This document shows positions 15,463 to 23,391 of a DNA stretch of 40,368 nucleotides, one piece after another. Each line of letters begins with the position of its first letter. Positions within the stretch are counted from its first letter, which is position 1. The position numbers and the translations under genes were made by a program. Below the pieces are notes generated by a model, which ran no database searches, was not told where the DNA came from, and saw nothing but the letters and a program-made list of their open reading frames with translations. The stretch is from Opitutia bacterium (GTDB lineage: Bacteria > Verrucomicrobiota > Verrucomicrobiia > Opitutales > Seribacteraceae), in the NCBI GenBank assembly GCA_002721705.1, contig PBLJ01000087.1, positions 1 through 40,368 of the forward strand. The letters are read 5' to 3'.

Positions 15463-16197
15463 TCAATCTGCCGCCAATTCTCCAATCTCTTTACCTCTGA
15501 ATTGCTCGTTTTTCAATGGGTCGGGATCCAGGTTCGGGGTCTGGTTCTCGAGCCATTCGGCGTACTCCTCTTCCGTATGAATGGTCAGTATTGCGGGCAT
15601 GAGACCATGACCGGCACCGCACATCTCTGCGCATTGCACGTCGTGGACGCCTGTGGTGGTTGGGCGAAACCATCCGCTAATCTTTCGACCGGGGATGGTA
15701 TCCTGCTTCAACCGGAAAATAGGAATGGAAAAACAGTGAAGGACGTCACGGGAACTGAGTTCATAGTGATAGGTGGTATTCTCCTTGAGGTGAAGCTCGT
15801 CGACTATGGTGATGTCGTCGTCCGTATCCAATAAGCCATCCTTACCGGGATGAACGAAAGTCCACGCCCATTGTTGGGCGATGATGCGTATGGTTTCCTC
15901 GGCAGGGGGCATTTTCTGTTTGATATGGTGCCAGACTTGCACCGCGCCGACAATCAGCACGATGTCACAGGCAATGATCAACCAGTGCGGTATGCTAATC
16001 CATTTCTTGTGGGATTTTTTCTCTCCACTTAAGTACTCGGCTTTCACACCGTCTCTCTTGCGATAGCGAAATAAAAAGTAGAACAACACTACCTCGGAAA
16101 TGATGAACCAGATGCCCACGATCACCGTGATGAGGGTAAAGAGAAAGTCTATGTCGCCAGAATAGCTGGAACCACTTTCTATCAAGCTTTCAATCAT
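15463..16197 (-). CDS. ctaC: cytochrome c oxidase subunit II with CuA site
   Basis: 244 residues. Two transmembrane helices (about 17-43 and 72-90) lead to a periplasmic cupredoxin domain. The CuA ligands are complete: His154, Cys189, Glu191, Cys193, His197 and Met200, in C-A-E-M-C-G-A-G-H-G-L-M. The Q-Q-W-A-W-T-F aromatic patch near residue 110, which takes electrons from cytochrome c, is present. The family motif usually read as K-Q-D-x-I-P-G is kept as K-Q-D-T-I-P-G. There is no fused cytochrome c domain, so the electron donor is a separate protein, likely the diheme cytochrome encoded two genes upstream. It lies 40 bases after the SCO gene. Confidence 0.96.
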   Translation of the reverse strand: MIESLIESGSSYSGDIDFLFTLITVIVGIWFIISEVVLFYFLFRYRKRDGVKAEYLSGEKKSHKKWISIPHWLIIACDIVLIVGAVQVWHHIKQKMPPAEETIRIIAQQWAWTFVHPGKDGLLDTDDDITIVDELHLKENTTYHYELSSRDVLHCFSIPIFRLKQDTIPGRKISGWFRPTTTGVHDVQCAEMCGAGHGLMPAILTIHTEEEYAEWLENQTPNLDPDPLKNEQFRGKEIGELAAD

Positions 16198-16237
16198 GTC
16201 CGAATGTCCGTCCTTAAATTGTATTGTTCTTCATTGG

Positions 16238-16849
16238 TCAATTTCTACCTTCCACGATCAAGCGCCGCACGCCGCGCGGCAAACGCTCCATGGCGGAGCT
16301 GTCCGACATGGAATAGGAGGCACGCATCTGAAGTTGACGATCCAGTAAGAGAAAACGGTCGGAATGGAGGCGAGGATCGACGACTGTAGATACTTGGAAG
16401 TCATCTTTCATGAGGCGGAGTATGGTGCCCTGATCACCGGTGAGCAGGGTCCAGTTGCTGGTGTCGATGTTGTGCTTGGCGATGAAGGCGGCGATGTTTT
16501 CCGGAGTGTCGTTCTTGGGGTCCGCTGAAATGGAGACCAGGTGAAAATCGAGTGAACGCGCGAAACGTTTCTGAAGGATAGTCATTTCCTTGGAGAGTTT
16601 TGGGCACAAGCCTTCGCATTGGGTGAAGAAGAAATTCACCACGCAAACCTTTCCTTTAAGCTTTTCAGAAGAAAAGGGTTGTCCCTCTTGGTCGACCAGT
16701 TCAAAGGGTTGCACTTCGCTCAGTACCTCCAGTGGCGCATCGAAATTTCCTTGGTCGGGAGCCCTTAGGCGCATTCCGATGGCAAGAATGATCGAACCAA
16801 TCGCGAGCAAGGCGATGGTCGTGGTCACTGCCAGGAAGCCTTTACTCAT
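16238..16849 (-). CDS. SCO1/SenC copper chaperone for CuA
   Basis: 203 residues. One N-terminal membrane anchor (about 7-26) and a thioredoxin-fold domain. The copper site is complete: Cys78 and Cys82 in T-Q-C-E-G-L-C-P, and His162 in R-L-H-S-D-R-F-L-L-L-D. SCO proteins deliver copper to, or reduce, the CuA centre of subunit II in the periplasm. Its start overlaps the end of the diheme cytochrome gene by 8 bases and it directly precedes subunit II, consistent with this role. No clear ribosome binding site; coupling to the upstream gene is likely. Confidence 0.94.
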   Translation of the reverse strand: MSKGFLAVTTTIALLAIGSIILAIGMRLRAPDQGNFDAPLEVLSEVQPFELVDQEGQPFSSEKLKGKVCVVNFFFTQCEGLCPKLSKEMTILQKRFARSLDFHLVSISADPKNDTPENIAAFIAKHNIDTSNWTLLTGDQGTILRLMKDDFQVSTVVDPRLHSDRFLLLDRQLQMRASYSMSDSSAMERLPRGVRRLIVEGRN

Positions 16850-17576
16850 TGGTTTTCGTTGGGGTAGTGGTTTTGGTGGCCGCTTCTTGCGTCGGTTTCT
16901 TGCCCAAGGTGCCTTTGTTCGCTTCCTGACGAATGTATGCGATTACGTCCTTCATGGCTTGCTCATTGGGAATTTGCAACATCACCGCTTTCATTTGTTG
17001 GCCGTCAACGTCTCTGGGCGAACCTTTGTTATCCTTGGGGTAAGCACCTCCACGCACCCCGTACTTAAATTTCTTCAGTTGCTCGAGCATATACCAATCT
17101 TGGAGATAATCTTGGGGTGGTCCTTTTTTGGTTTGCTCGGAAATCTCGCCATGACAAGTGGCGCATCCACCTCCGGCTGTTTTGTATAGTTTCTCTCCTC
17201 GAACGGGATCGCCACCCGTTAATACGTCGACCGGCGGCTTCGGTGGTAGTTCCGCGACGTAGCGGGCGATGACGTATAAGTCATTCTCCTTCCATAAACT
17301 TCGCGCCATGGGGCGCATCCTGAGACCGGAAATGTCGAGCGGGTGGGCTCCTCTTTTGCCGTCCTTGAAGTTTCTCAGTTGGTTTTGGAGGTACCATTCT
17401 GGTAAACCGGCAATGGAGGGAGCGAGAAGCTCGCGTTTCCCATGGCCTTCTGGGCCGTGGCAAGCGCTGCACAACTGGAAAAGCTGTACACCCAGCTGAT
17501 GATCATAGTCTTTCTCGGCTGTCGCGAGGTTGGCGACCAAGGCCAAGGATAGAAACGACAAAGCCGCCTTCAGCAT
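16842..17576 (-). CDS. periplasmic diheme cytochrome c
   Basis: 244 residues from the ATG at 17576, chosen because it opens directly with a signal peptide (M-L-K-A-A-L-S-F-L-S ... A-T-A, cleavage near 20). Alternative starts at 17612 and 17669 would add leading residues before that signal and are less likely. Two class I cytochrome c domains follow, with CxxCH at C36-S-A-C-H40 and C138-A-T-C-H142. Likely axial Met residues lie in L-R-M-R-P-M-A and in Q-Q-M-K-A-V-M. The layout resembles cytochrome c4. The tail after about residue 225 is Lys/Thr rich. First gene of the oxidase operon and probable electron donor to it. The 200-base region upstream shows no strong promoter by eye. Confidence 0.88.
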   Translation of the reverse strand: MLKAALSFLSLALVANLATAEKDYDHQLGVQLFQLCSACHGPEGHGKRELLAPSIAGLPEWYLQNQLRNFKDGKRGAHPLDISGLRMRPMARSLWKENDLYVIARYVAELPPKPPVDVLTGGDPVRGEKLYKTAGGGCATCHGEISEQTKKGPPQDYLQDWYMLEQLKKFKYGVRGGAYPKDNKGSPRDVDGQQMKAVMLQIPNEQAMKDVIAYIRQEANKGTLGKKPTQEAATKTTTPTKTNE

Positions 17577-17778
17577 CGCCGCAGGTGAAATTTCAAGCAA
17601 TACGGTTTTCATGTCGCATGAACTTTGCCATCTACCATATTGCTTCGATACCTGAATCGTCCAGCCCAAACGTGCGCGTGAGGGTTACTATTAGGGGTTG
17701 GTTGCAGACGCAGAAGTCAGTCTACTCTTCAGGTTGGTTTTGCATTCGGGCTACTTCTACCGCGATCCTGTTCTTTAT

Positions 17779-19341
17779 TTAATTTTCCGCCCGGGTGATC
17801 ATCTCCTTTTCCCAACTTTCCCATTCCTTGGACAATTGCATCACTTTTTCGGGCATTTCCTCGGCCAAGTTTTTGGTTTCATTGGGATCGGCTGAGAGCT
17901 CGTAGAGCTCCCATTTCGATTTCCCTTTCGATTCCTTGCTTTTCACCAGTTTCCAATTCCCCTTGCGCAAGGCCATGCCCTTGGCGTGACTGAAAAAGAG
18001 GCGTTGGTGGTCGACCGGCCCATTGCCTTGCAGAGCAGGAAGCAGAGAATGGCCGTCCCATTGAATGCGGGGTTTCTCACCCAATTGTTCTTGAGGCGTC
18101 ACCTTTGCGGCGTCGAGGATGGTGGGCATTAGGTCCACGAGGTGGCTAAGCGACTGATCGATTCGACCCTTACCTGCAATCCCCTTGGGCCAATGGGCGA
18201 TCATGGGCGTGTGGACGCCGCCTTCGTGATCGTATTGCTTGAAGAGCCGATAAGGGGTGTTGGAAAGATTGGCCCAACCGTACCCATAACTTTGATAGGT
18301 TATCTCGGGACCCGGCATCAAGTCGGGTACGTTGCCGGGTTTCATCGTCCTGCCATCCCTTGTTTTTTCCGGGAGATAATAGCCTTTCCTATTGGTTCCG
18401 TATTCTACGTGGCATCCTCCGTTGTCGATGGTGAAGAAAGTGAGGGTGTTTTCGAATCTTCCGGCTTTGCGCAGAGCCTCGACGACGGTTCCTATGGCCT
18501 CGTCCATGATCGTGACCTGGGCGGCGTATACCTCCATCCTTCTTTCCTGCCAAGCTTTCCGTGGTTCGTCTGTCCAAGCGGGGACTTTGGGATGACGAGC
18601 AGACAGAGCGACCTTTGGATGAATCACCCCAAGTTCCTTCATGCGGGCCAGGCGTTTTTGGCGCAAGGTGTCCCAACCTTGAGCGTAGTGTCCCTTGTAT
18701 TTTTCAATATCCTCTTGCGGTGCGTGCAAGGGCCAGTGCGCCGCGGTGAAAGGCAAGTAGAGAAAGAGCGGTTGGTCTTTCGGTACGTCCTTTAAAAAGG
18801 CGAGGGCGTTTTGTGCGATGGCTCGCGTAAAGTAATAAGTGGAGTTTTCGCGATACTCTCGTTCCACGTTCTTACGGTCTCTGCTCAAGCTGTATGGGGC
18901 GAAGAAACTGGAGGCTCCTCCGAGAATGCCGTAAAACCGGTCGAAACCGCGGTCATTGGGGTAGGTTTCATTCCCATTTTTCCCGGCCAAATGCCATTTC
19001 CCCGCCATGAGCGTCTTGTAACCCGCTTTCCGCAGGGCTTCCGGCAGGGTGAGGCATCGGGGATGGAGGGCTCCGTTCCTTAGCGACGACTTATGGTATA
19101 TTCCGGTCAGCAAGGAGGCGCGGGATACCGAGCACATGTTTTCGCTGTAAAAGTTGGTAAAACGCACACCACCGTCTGCCAGGGCGTCCAAGGCGGGAGT
19201 CCGTATCTCCCCACCAAAACATCCCAAGTCCGAGTATCCCATGTCATCGGACATGATGAGGAGAACGTCCGGTTTGCGTTCGGCTCCGAGCCAAGTGAAG
19301 GACGCAAACAGTATGATGAAAAATAGGGCGAATCTTGTCAT
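17779..19341 (-). CDS. exported arylsulfatase-family protein
   Basis: 520 residues. Signal peptide (1-20), then the type I sulfatase fold: P-D-V-L-L-I-M-S-D-D-M-G-Y-S-D-L-G supplies two metal-binding Asp residues, C70-S-V-S-R74-A-S-L-L-T-G is the formylglycine site, H-W-P-L-H-A-P near the middle, F-T-I-D-N-G-G supplies the second metal pair, and the C-terminal sub-domain has L-R-K-G-N-W-K-L-V with E-L-Y-E-L-S-A-D-P-N-E-T. Expected role is removal of sulfate esters from polysaccharides in the periplasm or outside. The formylglycine motif has Val where Pro or Ala is usual. It follows cdd by 43 bases and may share the deoA transcript. Confidence 0.92.
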   Translation of the reverse strand: MTRFALFFIILFASFTWLGAERKPDVLLIMSDDMGYSDLGCFGGEIRTPALDALADGGVRFTNFYSENMCSVSRASLLTGIYHKSSLRNGALHPRCLTLPEALRKAGYKTLMAGKWHLAGKNGNETYPNDRGFDRFYGILGGASSFFAPYSLSRDRKNVEREYRENSTYYFTRAIAQNALAFLKDVPKDQPLFLYLPFTAAHWPLHAPQEDIEKYKGHYAQGWDTLRQKRLARMKELGVIHPKVALSARHPKVPAWTDEPRKAWQERRMEVYAAQVTIMDEAIGTVVEALRKAGRFENTLTFFTIDNGGCHVEYGTNRKGYYLPEKTRDGRTMKPGNVPDLMPGPEITYQSYGYGWANLSNTPYRLFKQYDHEGGVHTPMIAHWPKGIAGKGRIDQSLSHLVDLMPTILDAAKVTPQEQLGEKPRIQWDGHSLLPALQGNGPVDHQRLFFSHAKGMALRKGNWKLVKSKESKGKSKWELYELSADPNETKNLAEEMPEKVMQLSKEWESWEKEMITRAEN

Positions 19342-19384
19342 TGGGTTAAAATGGAGAGGCCTAAGAGTGCGCCTGCGATGACGG

Positions 19385-19780
19385 CTAGAGCCGAAATCTT
19401 TCCGGTAACAGTTCTCCCAAGCTTAATTGCTTGAATTCTCCCAAGTTGTCGGCCGAAGCAACGAATATGGGAAACTCTTCCTCGCAGAATTCCGCCATTA
19501 CCTGTCGGCAGGCTCCACAGGGAGCGACCTGACGATCGGTCACCACCGCAAGCGATTGGAAGGCGAGGTGCCCCTCGGTGACGGCGGAGGTGATCGCAAC
19601 TCTTTCGGCGCAAAGGGTGAGGCCGAAGGAGGAATTCTCGACGTTGCAGCCTCGCACGATGATACCATCTTCAGTAAGCAGAGCGGCTCCTACCTTGAAA
19701 TGGGAGTATTCGGCATGAGCTCGCAGCCTCGCCTCCGCGGCGGCCTGCAGGAGTTCCATGTTCGAGTCGGCTGTGGTCAT
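19385..19780 (-). CDS. cdd: cytidine deaminase
   Basis: 131 residues, the size of the homotetrameric form. Zinc ligands are Cys57 (T-L-C-A-E-R), Cys88 and Cys91 (P-C-G-A-C-R-Q), and Glu59 is the proton shuttle. The substrate-binding F-K-V-G-A-A-L-L and N-V-E-N-S-S-F-G motifs are present. It converts cytidine and deoxycytidine to uridine and deoxyuridine in the cytoplasm. Its ATG overlaps the deoA stop in an ATGA, so the two are coupled: deamination here and phosphorolysis by the upstream product form a nucleoside salvage route. Confidence 0.96.
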   Translation of the reverse strand: MTTADSNMELLQAAAEARLRAHAEYSHFKVGAALLTEDGIIVRGCNVENSSFGLTLCAERVAITSAVTEGHLAFQSLAVVTDRQVAPCGACRQVMAEFCEEEFPIFVASADNLGEFKQLSLGELLPERFRL

Positions 19781-21093
19781 GACTCTTTATTGTCCCCTAT
19801 GATGCTTGAAATCAAGGGTGGAGATTCAACAGGGGAACTGGACAGGTAGAAAGCATCGCTTACCTCCGTGATTACGGTCTCCAAGGAGGAATGATCCAAG
19901 GCGTGAATGATCGCCATGGGTTCTCCTTCTCGGGTCTCTTCCCCGATCTTGAGCATATCCGAAATGCCCACGGTGGTTTCGATGGCGTCTCCCACTGCTT
20001 TTCTCCCCGCTCCCAAAGCAACGCAGGATTTCCCGATTGCTTCAGCGTCGACTTTTTCGAGGTAGCCGTTGCGGGGCGCGGCAAGAGGATGAATAACTGG
20101 GGCCGAATCCAATAGGTTTGGGTCGTCGACCACTAGAGGATCGCCTCCTTGAGCTTCGACCATGGAGCGAAACCTTTCCAGCGCTTCGCCCGAACCGATT
20201 TTATCCTTTAGTAAAGTGAAGGCCGCTTCGCCTTCCGCCACCTTTCCATGAGACAACATTCGTTCACCGAGGGTCAGGACAAGCTCGAGTAGATCATCGG
20301 GACCATCGCCGCGGAGGAGTTCAATGATTTCCATCACTTCCAAGGCGTTCCCTGCTGCTCGACCCAACGGCTGGTCCATCGAGCTCAAGCAGGCGCTGGC
20401 GGGGGTTCCCAGCTTATCACTTGTGCGAGTGAGAGCATCGGCCAGTTTCATAGCCTCTTCCTTCGTTTTCATGAAAGCGCCGCTTCCCCATTTGACGTCG
20501 AGGACCAAGGCGTCGAGGTTGGCGGCGAGTTTTTTGGACAAGATACTCGCCGTGATCAGAGGAACGGAAGGCACCGTGCCCGTTACGTCCCGCAAGGCAT
20601 AGAGTTTTTTGTCCGCCGGAGCCAAGTTGGCGGTGGCGCCCGTGATGGCGCAACCACACTGAACGAGCGCCGCGTTCAGTTCCTTTTCGCTTAAATCAGT
20701 TCGGAAACCGGGAATGGACTCGAGTTTATCCAAGGTGCCCCCGGTTATGCCTAGGCCACGTCCGGAAATCATTGGGACGACCAAGCCGCATGAGGCGACC
20801 AAGGGCGCAAGGGCGAGGGAGGTCTTGTCTCCAATGCCTCCGGTTGAATGTTTGTCCACCTTGCGTTCCGCGAGTCGCTCTAGATTCAGGACGTCTCCCG
20901 ATTCCAGCATCGCTTGGGTCAAGGCAACGGTTTCCTCCAGCGACATTCCCCGAATGCAAATGGCCATGGCCAAGGCCGAGGTCTGGTAATCGGGTATTTT
21001 CCCTTGCGAAAAGCCATCGACGAAAAACCGTATTTCCTCTCCAGAGAGAGTTTCCCCGTCTCTTTTTTTCTCAATGATCCACTGTGGTAGCAT
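19777..21093 (-). CDS. deoA: thymidine / pyrimidine-nucleoside phosphorylase
   Basis: 438 residues, full length. Phosphate-binding loop K81-H-S-T-G-G-I-G-D-K90, followed by the L-A-P-L-V-A-S-C-G-L and M-I-S-G-R-G-L-G-I-T-G-G-T-L-D-K-L-E motifs that define the nucleoside phosphorylase family 3 fold. The N-terminus M-L-P-Q-W-I-I-E-K-K-R-D-G lacks nothing expected. It cleaves thymidine or uridine with phosphate to base and sugar 1-phosphate. The protein type (thymidine versus broad pyrimidine) cannot be settled by eye. A strong -35/-10 pair ends 7 bases before the ATG, so the mRNA is probably leaderless. Coupled to cdd by a 4-base overlap. Confidence 0.94.
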   Translation of the reverse strand: MLPQWIIEKKRDGETLSGEEIRFFVDGFSQGKIPDYQTSALAMAICIRGMSLEETVALTQAMLESGDVLNLERLAERKVDKHSTGGIGDKTSLALAPLVASCGLVVPMISGRGLGITGGTLDKLESIPGFRTDLSEKELNAALVQCGCAITGATANLAPADKKLYALRDVTGTVPSVPLITASILSKKLAANLDALVLDVKWGSGAFMKTKEEAMKLADALTRTSDKLGTPASACLSSMDQPLGRAAGNALEVMEIIELLRGDGPDDLLELVLTLGERMLSHGKVAEGEAAFTLLKDKIGSGEALERFRSMVEAQGGDPLVVDDPNLLDSAPVIHPLAAPRNGYLEKVDAEAIGKSCVALGAGRKAVGDAIETTVGISDMLKIGEETREGEPMAIIHALDHSSLETVITEVSDAFYLSSSPVESPPLISSIIGDNKES

Positions 21094-21100
21094 CGGGTTC

Positions 21101-21128
21101 TTTATATTTGCAAAAAAAAATACGTCAA
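21101..21128 (-). promoter_or_regulatory. sigma-70 type promoter of deoA-cdd, leaderless geometry
   Basis: On the minus strand: -35 TTGACG (21128-21123), a 16-base spacer rich in T, -10 TATAAA (21106-21101), then GAACCCG and the deoA ATG at 21093. The predicted start of transcription, 6 to 8 bases after the -10, falls on or beside the A of the start codon. Confidence 0.7.
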
Positions 21129-21229
21129 ATGGTTGGATGTGTCCCTGCTTGCGAAAGGAAATGAATCAAAAAAAACATTTTAATTCAAACTTAGTGACTT
21201 GGCGCGGTTGTTGCATTATTCACTTACGC

Positions 21230-21329
21230 TGGGTTTGGAAGCTTTTACATTGTTGCGTTGACTGACGTTCTTTGACTCAAGCTTCCGAAATCATGGGGGA
21301 GTCCTTGGGCAAGGGCTCCTCCTTTTTTT
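21230..21329 (+). ncRNA. candidate small structured RNA or leader ending in an intrinsic terminator
   Basis: Part of the 376-base gap 21094-21469, the only gap above 300 bases. On the + strand an 8-bp perfect inverted repeat, GGAAGCTT (21237-21244) and AAGCTTCC (21279-21286), extends by three further pairs across a bulged G. Eleven bases later comes a strong terminator (21298-21319, T-run 21323-21329). No protein gene lies between the deoA start and this terminator, so it would end a small RNA, or attenuate a leader of the histidine phosphatase gene at 21470. It matches no RNA family I recognise; the transcript start is not determined. Confidence 0.4.
21298..21329 (+). terminator. intrinsic terminator on + strand
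   Basis: Stem GGAGTCCTT (21298-21306) pairs with AAGGGCTCC (21311-21319) with one T-G wobble and a GGGC loop, followed by TCC and seven T residues (21323-21329). Direction is clearly +. It sits 140 bases before the + strand histidine phosphatase gene and has no coding gene upstream on that strand. Confidence 0.75.
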
Positions 21330-21469
21330 GACCAGCATGTCCGCTCATCGTAGGAAAGCGCTTTCAGGGTCGAAGGCCAGTTAATCGAAGGCATGGCAAT
21401 CGCAACTCATGAAAGTTTTCAGCCGAAAAAGTTTCCCTATCCTGCCGGATTCGTTTTGAAACAATTTCA

Positions 21470-22108
21470 GTGTCCACCAAATGCAAATTCACGATCGTTC
21501 GCCATGGGGAAACGGAATGGAATCTCTCCGGACGCTGGCAGGGACATGCCGACGCTCCTCTTTCGGAACGGGGAGAAACCCAAGCTCGCGCCTTGGGGAA
21601 GCGATTCAAGGACGAGGCATTCGATGCCTTTTACGTCAGTGACCTCGGGCGAGCGCTCAAGACGGCTGAATTAATGGGCGAGGCCCAAGAATTCGATTTC
21701 ACGAGGGATCCACGCCTTCGCGAACGAGATCTTGGCGTAATGCAGGGATTGACCACTGCGGAAATGCGGGAGCGTTGTCCGGACGTCTTCGATGCCTTCA
21801 GAAACGAGGGATCCGATTACGTAGTTCCCGAAGGTGAGAGCTTTCGCCAATTTTACGATCGTTGCATCGAAGCGTTGGAGGATTACGCCGAGCGACACGT
21901 TGGTGAACGCGTTCTGTTGGTTACCCATGGAGGTGTTTTGGGCGCTGTCTTCCGCTACGTCACTTGCCTGCCGTTGGAGGCGCCGCGTCGCTTCGCCCTA
22001 TTGAATTGCTCCGTCAACGTCCTTGAGAAGACAAGCGAAGGATGGAGCATGCGGCAATGGGGTGACGTGAGTCACTTGGACGAACTGGAGTCCTTGGACG
22101 ATCTCTAG
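21470..22108 (+). CDS. histidine phosphatase (phosphoglycerate-mutase-like)
   Basis: 212 residues from a GTG at 21470; no ATG lies at a sensible place before the first motif. The catalytic V-R-H12-G-E-T-E-W-N motif is at residues 10-18, followed by G-R-W-Q-G-H and L-S-E-R-G. The middle has S-D-L-G-R-A-L-K-T-A-E, E-R-D-L-G-V-M-Q-G and P-E-G-E-S; the second catalytic His is in L-V-T-H-G-G-V. This is the cofactor-dependent phosphoglycerate mutase / broad phosphatase branch; the CobC and PhoE-like subgroups look alike and cannot be told apart here. It is one of only two + strand genes and its end is 3 bases from the convergent serine hydrolase gene. No good ribosome binding site. Confidence 0.9.
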   Translation: MSTKCKFTIVRHGETEWNLSGRWQGHADAPLSERGETQARALGKRFKDEAFDAFYVSDLGRALKTAELMGEAQEFDFTRDPRLRERDLGVMQGLTTAEMRERCPDVFDAFRNEGSDYVVPEGESFRQFYDRCIEALEDYAERHVGERVLLVTHGGVLGAVFRYVTCLPLEAPRRFALLNCSVNVLEKTSEGWSMRQWGDVSHLDELESLDDL

Positions 22109-22111
22109 CGA

Positions 22112-23368
22112 CTATTTTTCCACGGCGTCGTAAATCAGTTTCTTGACGCCCCATTCAGTCATGAAGGAATAAGGCATGACTTGCTCCATGGTCACTACGA
22201 CCAAGTCGTCTTTTGGTGAAACCCAGTAATGAGTGCTCGCGGCTCCACCCCAACCAAACTCGCCTACCTTGCCGGAGGGATCCCACTCGCTCATGCCGAC
22301 GCGGACGGAGAAGCCTAGGCTAAACCCGACTCCTTTGCGCGGCGGTTGTCCGATTTGAATGGGCATGAGTTTCTTGGGCAGCTGGTTACGGGTCATGAGG
22401 CGGACGGTTTTCTTTTTCAATAACCGTACGCCGTGCAATTCTCCACCGTTTAGAGTCATTTGCAGGAAGCGTAGGTAGTCGCGGGTGGTCGAGACCAGGC
22501 CTCCGCCGCCTGAGGCCAAGGATGGCTTCACGAGGTATCGACTCCTGGCGGGATGATCGATCGGACGAAGTTTTCCGGGACCAGCCGGGCTGTAGTTGGT
22601 GGTGAAGCGATCAGCTTTGTTCTTGGGGACAAAGAAGGCGGTATCCTTCATGTCGAGAGGTTTGAACACTCGTTCGGAGAGGAACGTCTCGAAGCTCTTG
22701 CCCGACCAAATTTCAATCAAGCGCCCGAGCACGTCGATCGATACGCTGTATTGCCATTTGGACCCGGGCTCAAAGGCGAGAGGAATCTCGCTCAAGGTTT
22801 TCGTCATGCCCTGCAGGGAGCCTTGGTGGTCTAAGGGCTTTCGCTTCTTGTATTCTTGTTCTACGTGCCCATTGCCCACGAAACCATAGGACAAACCCGA
22901 AGTATGCAGCATCAATTGCTTTACCGTCATTACACTCTCCGCGGGTTTGGATTCTCCGTTTTCCCAGACGGTTAATTCCTTGAACTCCGGAATGTATTTC
23001 GAGACGGGGTCGTCCAACGAGTACTTGCCTTCCTCCAGAAGCATCAAGGCTGCTGCAGTCGTAATTGCCTTGCTCATCGAGTAGATGCGGAAGATTGCGT
23101 CCTCGGTCATCTCCTTGTCGCGTTCCAAGTCCATCTTGCCGTAGGTTCCGAAATGAACCACTTTCCCGTGACGAGCTACGGCCACGATGGCTCCGGCCAG
23201 TTTCTTCTTGGCCACGAAGTCGAGCATCACTTCATCCACCTTCGCCAGTTTGGCTGCGGACATCCCGACTTCCTCGGGTTTCGCTCTTGGTAGTTCCTTG
23301 GCTTGGACCGAAGTCCAAAGAAAAAGAAAGGACCAGGCCAATGGCGCGAGGTTGCGGAACGCATTCAT
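22112..23368 (-). CDS. exported serine hydrolase (beta-lactamase / class C esterase family)
   Basis: 418 residues. Signal peptide (1-23). The active-site S97-M-S-K100 tetrad, the Tyr motif around Y207-S-V-S, and a late G-W-G-G-A-A-S-T-H-Y-W segment place it in the serine beta-lactamase-like family with EstB-type esterases and D-aminopeptidases. The conserved L-L-E-E-G-K-Y-S-L-D-D-P-V-S-K-Y-I-P-E-F segment is typical. Such proteins hydrolyse esters or amides outside the cytoplasm; a true beta-lactamase role is unlikely. It is the last of three minus-strand genes starting at 25568, 23 bases after the helical protein gene. Confidence 0.9.
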   Translation of the reverse strand: MNAFRNLAPLAWSFLFLWTSVQAKELPRAKPEEVGMSAAKLAKVDEVMLDFVAKKKLAGAIVAVARHGKVVHFGTYGKMDLERDKEMTEDAIFRIYSMSKAITTAAALMLLEEGKYSLDDPVSKYIPEFKELTVWENGESKPAESVMTVKQLMLHTSGLSYGFVGNGHVEQEYKKRKPLDHQGSLQGMTKTLSEIPLAFEPGSKWQYSVSIDVLGRLIEIWSGKSFETFLSERVFKPLDMKDTAFFVPKNKADRFTTNYSPAGPGKLRPIDHPARSRYLVKPSLASGGGGLVSTTRDYLRFLQMTLNGGELHGVRLLKKKTVRLMTRNQLPKKLMPIQIGQPPRKGVGFSLGFSVRVGMSEWDPSGKVGEFGWGGAASTHYWVSPKDDLVVVTMEQVMPYSFMTEWGVKKLIYDAVEK

Positions 23369-23391
23369 GATGGGGGAGGGGGTGGGCTAGG

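Noticed and set aside
21074-21265. 63-residue + strand frame in the deoA upstream region
   Set aside because: No ribosome binding site, Cys/Trp-rich random composition, and it starts inside deoA; it looks like chance.
23065-23390. + strand frames over the serine hydrolase and other minus genes
   Set aside because: They are antisense shadows of well-supported genes with Arg/Ser/Pro-rich translations and no start signals.
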